A stretch of DNA of 23,934 nt from a virus, in IMG/VR virus record IMGVR_UViG_3300045912_000924, positions 1-23,934 of that record, one strand, 5' to 3'. A program made the translations under genes and the position numbers. Numbering within the stretch: position 1 is the first letter of the stretch; the number at the start of each line of letters is the position of its first letter. Shown here piece by piece: positions 20,487 to 23,934 of the stretch. The notes below the pieces were generated by a model. That model saw only the letters and a program-made list of their open reading frames with translations, searched no databases and was not told the origin of the DNA.

Positions 20487-20927
20487 ATGGCCGTGAAACT
20501 CGGGCTCGACGCCAAGCTGTACCGCAACACCGGCACGTTCGCCTCGCCCGCCTGGAACGAGATCGCCAACGTCAAGGATGTCACGTTGAACCTCGAAGCG
20601 GGCGAGGCCGACGTCACCACCCGCGGCAACGCCGGCTGGCGCGCGACCGTGGCCACGCTCAAGGACGGGTCGATCGAGTTCGAGATGGTCTGGGACACGG
20701 CCGACGACGACTTCGCCGCCATCCGCGACACGTTCCTCAACCGCGGGGCGATGGAGTTCGCCGTCATGGACGGACCCATGAACGTGCCCGGCTCGCAGGG
20801 GCTGCGGGCGACCTGCATGGTCACCAACTTCAGCCGCAACGAGTCGCTCGAAGAGGCGATCACCGTCAGCGTCACCGTCAAGCCGACCTTTTCCGTCAAC
20901 CCGCCCACCTGGGTCGTCGCCCCCTGA
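20487..20927 (+). CDS. Phage major tail (tube) protein
   Basis: A 146-residue beta-rich protein. Features such as KLYRNTGTFASPAW at the start, VTLNLEAGEADVTTRGNAGWRATV in the middle and ITVSVTVKPTFS at the end are typical of tail-tube proteins of non-contractile phages. It would polymerise around the tape measure. Position after neck proteins supports this. ATG at 20487 follows AGGAG. The usual tail-assembly chaperone genes are not found downstream; a protease gene follows. Confidence 0.75.
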   Translation: MAVKLGLDAKLYRNTGTFASPAWNEIANVKDVTLNLEAGEADVTTRGNAGWRATVATLKDGSIEFEMVWDTADDDFAAIRDTFLNRGAMEFAVMDGPMNVPGSQGLRATCMVTNFSRNESLEEAITVSVTVKPTFSVNPPTWVVAP

Positions 20928-20947
20928 TCACCACCCGAGGAGTCACC

Positions 20948-21820
20948 ATGCGTTTCCTGTTCGCCGTCTGTCTGCTCGCTCTCGCGCCGCTCGCGGTTCA
21001 CGCCGAGCCGATCCGCATCGGTGGCGAGACGAAGTACAAGCCGCATTCGCTCGTCCGGCTCAAGGCCGAGGGCGTCGATGCCAAGGCCGCGCTCTTGTGG
21101 CGGGTCTACCCGTCGAAGGACGTGCAGCGGGCCACCAGCCCGCGCGGCCTGTTGGAGTTCGCCGCCCACCCCGGCACCTACGAGGTCGAACTGCTCGTCA
21201 TCACCAACACCGACGGCACGCTGTCGGTCGAGGAAGCCCGCGTCAGCGTCACCATCGAGTCCTGCACGCCGGTGCCGCCGGTGCCGCCCAAGCCCGACCC
21301 CAAGCCGCCGGAGGGTGGCAAGCTCGACCCGGTGAACGCCCTGGGCCGCATCCGCTTCGGCACCGCCGGCTGCACGGCCACGGTGATCGGCCCGCGCCGG
21401 CCCGACGGCCGCTGGGACGTGCTCACCGCCGCCCACTGCGTCTCGGGCGTCGGCGCACGGGGGACGCTGACCCTCAAGGACGGCCGCTCGTTCGGGATCC
21501 GCGTCGTCGCCTTCCACAAGACGCCGGACGTGGCCTGGTGCGTCACCGACGACGAGGTCAAGGACTTGCCCTACGCATTGATCGCGGAGAGCAACCCGGC
21601 GGTGGACACGCCGGTCTGGCACATGGGCTTCGGCGTGGACCGGCCGGGCAACCGCGAGGACGGCACCGTCGCCGAGCGGGAGAACGGCCAGGGACAACTG
21701 CGGATGGTCCTGAGCGTCTCGTCGGGGGACTCCGGCGGCGGCATCTTCCGCGGCGACACGAACGAACTGGTGTCGGTCGTCTGCTGCACCAGCGGCATGG
21801 CCAGCCTTACTTCGCAGTGA
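20948..21820 (+). CDS. Secreted trypsin-like serine protease, C-terminally truncated
   Basis: A 290-residue protein in the tail operon. Residues 1-19 are a signal peptide (RFLFAVCLLALAPLAVHA) with a probable cut after HA. Residues about 22-105 form a beta-rich domain, followed by a P/K-rich linker at 107-122. Residues about 131-284 are a trypsin-fold protease with LTAAHC (H163), TPDVAW (D194) and SSGDSGGG (S262). It could act on the host surface or be a lysogenic-conversion gene. The last residues, ASLTSQ, are read from DNA at the junction with the hydrolase insert at about 21803, and family members continue some 20 residues beyond VCCTS, so the final strand and helix are missing. ATG at 20948 follows GAGGAG. 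It overlaps the hydrolase stop by a few bases on the opposite strand. Confidence 0.8.
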   Translation: MRFLFAVCLLALAPLAVHAEPIRIGGETKYKPHSLVRLKAEGVDAKAALLWRVYPSKDVQRATSPRGLLEFAAHPGTYEVELLVITNTDGTLSVEEARVSVTIESCTPVPPVPPKPDPKPPEGGKLDPVNALGRIRFGTAGCTATVIGPRRPDGRWDVLTAAHCVSGVGARGTLTLKDGRSFGIRVVAFHKTPDVAWCVTDDEVKDLPYALIAESNPAVDTPVWHMGFGVDRPGNREDGTVAERENGQGQLRMVLSVSSGDSGGGIFRGDTNELVSVVCCTSGMASLTSQ

Positions 21821-22781
21821 ACTTTGCCTTGCTGCCAGCAAACTTGACCATCCCGCCATCAGCTTTAAGAAACGACTTGGCTTCGGGAACATCCTTCAAG
21901 TAGGCGTCCCAGAAGGCTAATGACGACGCCTTTACCAGCGGGCCGTAAGCATCACCGCCACGACCTTGTAAACCACCTCTTGCTGGCCCGCCTCCATAGG
22001 AGAAGTGATTGGCCCCCTCGATAACGAGCAGGTGCTTGTCCTTCGGCGGGCTAAGATCGAACGGCTCATTCCGCCACGCCGCATCGTGACCGGGCCGAAT
22101 GTCCTTTGTGCCTGTGACGTAGAGGATAGGAGTTTCGGCCTTCTTCCAGCTTTCTTTTGTGAGTCCATATTCCCCCGTACCCGCCGCCGAGAAGGGCAGG
22201 ACACACTTTACCCGTGAATCGGCAAACGATTGCATTTTACCGTTGGCCTCCACGGTCACGCCCCCGATTAGCATGGACACGCACGCCCCGTAGGAATGGC
22301 CGCTCACCCCAATGCGATCTTTGTCCAATAATCCCTTCAAGTCAGGAACTTCTTTCACCAGTTCTTCAAGTGCGTCGAGAACAGCAGACACGTCCTTGAC
22401 CCGATCACCGAGGCCGGACGAAAGGTTGCTCAATCCGCCCCCGCCCAACTTCGGTCGCTCGCCCTCGCCGCCAGTTTTCCGGGCGTCGGCGTGTTGGGGA
22501 TGAATGGTGACGTAGCCGTGACTGGCCCAATGCTGGCTCACGCTGGAGTATACTTCGATGCCCGCCCCGAACCCGTGCGAAAACACAATGACCGGGAAAG
22601 GGCCGTCGCCCTTCGGGTAGTAGACCCGAACGATGAGTTCCTTCTTCCGTTTCTTGTCGTGCAGCGTGACCTTCTCAACGGTCTGCACCTTAAACGGGCC
22701 GGGGTCGAGTTTGTAGCCCTTGTCGTCTGCGACGACCGAGGCAACACAGAAAAAGCCAACGAACAGAAGAACGACTCGCAT
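21807..22781 (-). CDS. Secreted alpha/beta hydrolase (dienelactone hydrolase / PET-hydrolase-like)
   Basis: A 324-residue protein. Residues 1-18 are a signal peptide (MRVVLLFVGFFCVASVVA). The hydrolase core has FSHGFG near 67-72 (oxyanion region), GHSYG with nucleophile S163, D227 in GTKDIRP and H259 in GANHFSY, forming a complete triad. It would cleave ester bonds outside the cytoplasm; the natural substrate is unknown. ATG at 22781 is preferred because GGAGGT lies seven bases upstream; an earlier in-frame ATG at 22802 has none. A TGTAAT box on the minus strand at 22844-22849 might be its -10. It is less GC-rich, opposite in strand, and has nothing to do with tails, so it is an inserted, host-type gene. 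It separates the protease fragment from a headless tape-measure gene. Confidence 0.82.
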   Translation of the reverse strand: MRVVLLFVGFFCVASVVADDKGYKLDPGPFKVQTVEKVTLHDKKRKKELIVRVYYPKGDGPFPVIVFSHGFGAGIEVYSSVSQHWASHGYVTIHPQHADARKTGGEGERPKLGGGGLSNLSSGLGDRVKDVSAVLDALEELVKEVPDLKGLLDKDRIGVSGHSYGACVSMLIGGVTVEANGKMQSFADSRVKCVLPFSAAGTGEYGLTKESWKKAETPILYVTGTKDIRPGHDAAWRNEPFDLSPPKDKHLLVIEGANHFSYGGGPARGGLQGRGGDAYGPLVKASSLAFWDAYLKDVPEAKSFLKADGGMVKFAGSKAKFTAK

Positions 22782-22923
22782 CGGGAAGACCTCCAACTGC
22801 AATCGAACACGGTCTATCTTCTCAACCCGCCAGCGCCCAAATCATTACAGTTGAACCTCTTTAACCCCGAAATCTTGAACTGGTTTCGGAACACCATCGT
22901 GCCTCACCATCTACTAAATAAGG

Positions 22924-23934
22924 TTGTTCCGCCTGCTGGCCGACCGCATCGCCCAGGTCGGCAACCCGACCCAGCGGGCCGCCCTGGCGATGGACGTCTT
23001 CGGCAAGTCCGGCCAGAAGCTCATCCCGCTCCTCTCTGCTGGGGCGAAGGGGATCGACGAGTTGCGGGCGGAAGCGAACCGGCTCGGGCTGACCGTGGGC
23101 ACCGACCAGGCCCAGTCGGCCGCCGACCTGCAGGACGCCTGGAACCGTCTCATCAAGACGCTCAAGGCCGCCGCCTTCGCCATCGGCGGCGCACTCGCCC
23201 CGGACCTGACCGCGCTGCTCGGCACGATCACCCGGTTCGTGGTCGGGGTGGTGAACTGGGTGAAGGAGAACAAGGCGGTCATCGTCACCGTGGCCAAGGT
23301 GATCGCCGCCGTGGTCGGCGTGGGCGTGGCCCTGATCGCGGCCGGCGGGGCCATCTCGTTCGTCGGCGCGGCCATCGGCGGGCTGGTGTCACTCATCATG
23401 GGTGCGGTGGCCGTGTTCAAGATCCTGGCCGCCGTCGTCGCGGCGATCTTGAGTCCGATCGGCCTGGTCACCGCCGCCGTGGTCGCGCTGGCCGGCTACC
23501 TGATCTACACGTCCGACGCCGGCAGTCAGGCCCTCGGCTGGCTCGGTGAGCAGTTCAACGGACTGAAGGAAACGGCCATCGCGGCGTGGCAAGGCATCTC
23601 GGACGCCCTGGCCGCCGGCAATATAGGACTGGCGGCCCGCATCCTCTGGCTCACCTTCAAGATGGAGTTCCAGAAGGGCGTCCTCTGGCTGGAGGAGAAG
23701 TGGATCGACTTCAAGAACTTCTTCATCGACACCTTCTACCGGGCGGTCTACGGCCTGGCCCGGTTCCTCAACGACGCCTGGGCCGGCATCCAGGTCGCCT
23801 GGGTCGAGACGGTCAGCTTCCTCGGCACCGCCTGGACGAACTTCATCGGCGTACTGCTTTCGCTAAGACTTGAGGCTGGAGACCGGAGGCTGGAGCCAGA
23901 AATCAGCCCTGGATGGCCCGGATCAGTCCGTTGA
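22924..23934 (+). CDS. Tail tape measure protein fragment
   Basis: An open frame of 336 codons, phage-like from about 22926 to 23856. FRLLADRIAQVGNPTQRAAL, then MDVFGKSGQKLIPLL, is the segment typical of tape-measure proteins. Residues about 112-200 hold hydrophobic segments (VIVTVAKVIAAVVGVGVALIA; ISFVGAAIGGLVSLIMGAV), as in this family. The protein sets tail length and aids DNA entry. Tape measures usually have 600 or more residues, so most is absent. The TTG at 22924 is no convincing start, and the left side abuts A/T-rich DNA upstream of the hydrolase gene. After WTNFIGVL the chain reads into a repeat-bearing non-phage tail and stops at the window's last base. It is almost certainly non-functional. 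Confidence 0.72.
   Translation: MFRLLADRIAQVGNPTQRAALAMDVFGKSGQKLIPLLSAGAKGIDELRAEANRLGLTVGTDQAQSAADLQDAWNRLIKTLKAAAFAIGGALAPDLTALLGTITRFVVGVVNWVKENKAVIVTVAKVIAAVVGVGVALIAAGGAISFVGAAIGGLVSLIMGAVAVFKILAAVVAAILSPIGLVTAAVVALAGYLIYTSDAGSQALGWLGEQFNGLKETAIAAWQGISDALAAGNIGLAARILWLTFKMEFQKGVLWLEEKWIDFKNFFIDTFYRAVYGLARFLNDAWAGIQVAWVETVSFLGTAWTNFIGVLLSLRLEAGDRRLEPEISPGWPGSVR
23872..23895 (+). repeat. Direct repeat GAGGCTGGAG at the tape-measure junction
   Basis: GAGGCTGGAG occurs at 23872-23881 and 23886-23895, separated by ACCG (14-base period). It lies just after the point near 23857 where tape-measure coding stops looking like phage protein, so it marks a breakpoint. Confidence 0.6.

Noticed and set aside
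19397-21892. An 831-codon minus-strand open frame across the tail genes
   Set aside because: It spans several well-supported plus-strand genes with good ribosome sites and shows only antisense-type composition.
1-23934. CRISPR array, tRNA, rRNA, reverse transcriptase or diversity-generating element
   Set aside because: No spaced repeats, cloverleaf or polymerase motif was seen; tRNAs were not tested by software.

Overview
The window is high-GC DNA from a bacterium, most likely a planctomycete of the Gemmataceae type. That placement is an inference from overall composition and from the feel of the hypothetical families; no rRNA or other marker gene is present. Most of it is the backbone of a tailed, siphovirus-like prophage. 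Genes are packed tightly on the plus strand, many joined by GTGA or ATGA start/stop overlaps. No integrase, att site, lysis gene, tRNA or CRISPR array was seen.

Layout. 1-753 is a low-GC stand-alone gene: a winged-helix domain fused to a PD-(D/E)XK nuclease. 755-3156 holds regulatory and hypothetical phage genes, including a sigma-factor-like protein. 3153-5060 is a recombination module: a RecA/Sak4-like ATPase, a small protein, a DUF669 protein and a truncated RusA resolvase. 5121-6608 is a minus-strand gene for a DUF3644/HEPN-type candidate ribonuclease, sitting between a broken RusA and a headless fragment of another replication gene. 6977-9095 is a primase-polymerase plus helicase-like gene split by a small frame-changing deletion. 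9092-11117 holds a small coupled ORF, a ParB-like/DNA methyltransferase fusion with a TGA at codon 6, and a DUF1937 protein. 11196-12119 carries two minus-strand genes, one with a HARE-HTH domain. 12242-20927 is the packaging, head and tail module: small terminase-like protein, gpA-type large terminase, zinc ribbon, small connector-region protein, lambda-type portal, fused prohead protease and capsid, DUF2190 protein, head-tail proteins and tail tube. 20948-21820 is a secreted trypsin-like protease truncated near its end. 21807-22781 is a minus-strand secreted alpha/beta hydrolase. 22924-23934 is a tape-measure fragment truncated at both ends.

How the parts fit. The ATPase, DUF669 protein and RusA would handle recombination and junction resolution, the primase/helicase DNA replication, and the methyltransferase DNA modification. 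The packaging and morphogenesis genes would build a capsid and a tail. Two copies of a promoter-like motif (GGACAA, 17 bases, TA[C/G]GTA), each followed by a hairpin, stand before the recombination module and before the portal module. They are candidates for coordinated phage transcription.

State of the element. It looks like a decaying prophage or a mosaic contig. Single non-phage genes with almost no flanking DNA replace pieces of phage genes at the left edge, at 5060-6660 and at 21805-22925, and the tape measure is cut again near 23857. The primase/helicase has a frame-changing deletion and the methyltransferase a probable nonsense codon. Misassembly cannot be excluded from the sequence alone.
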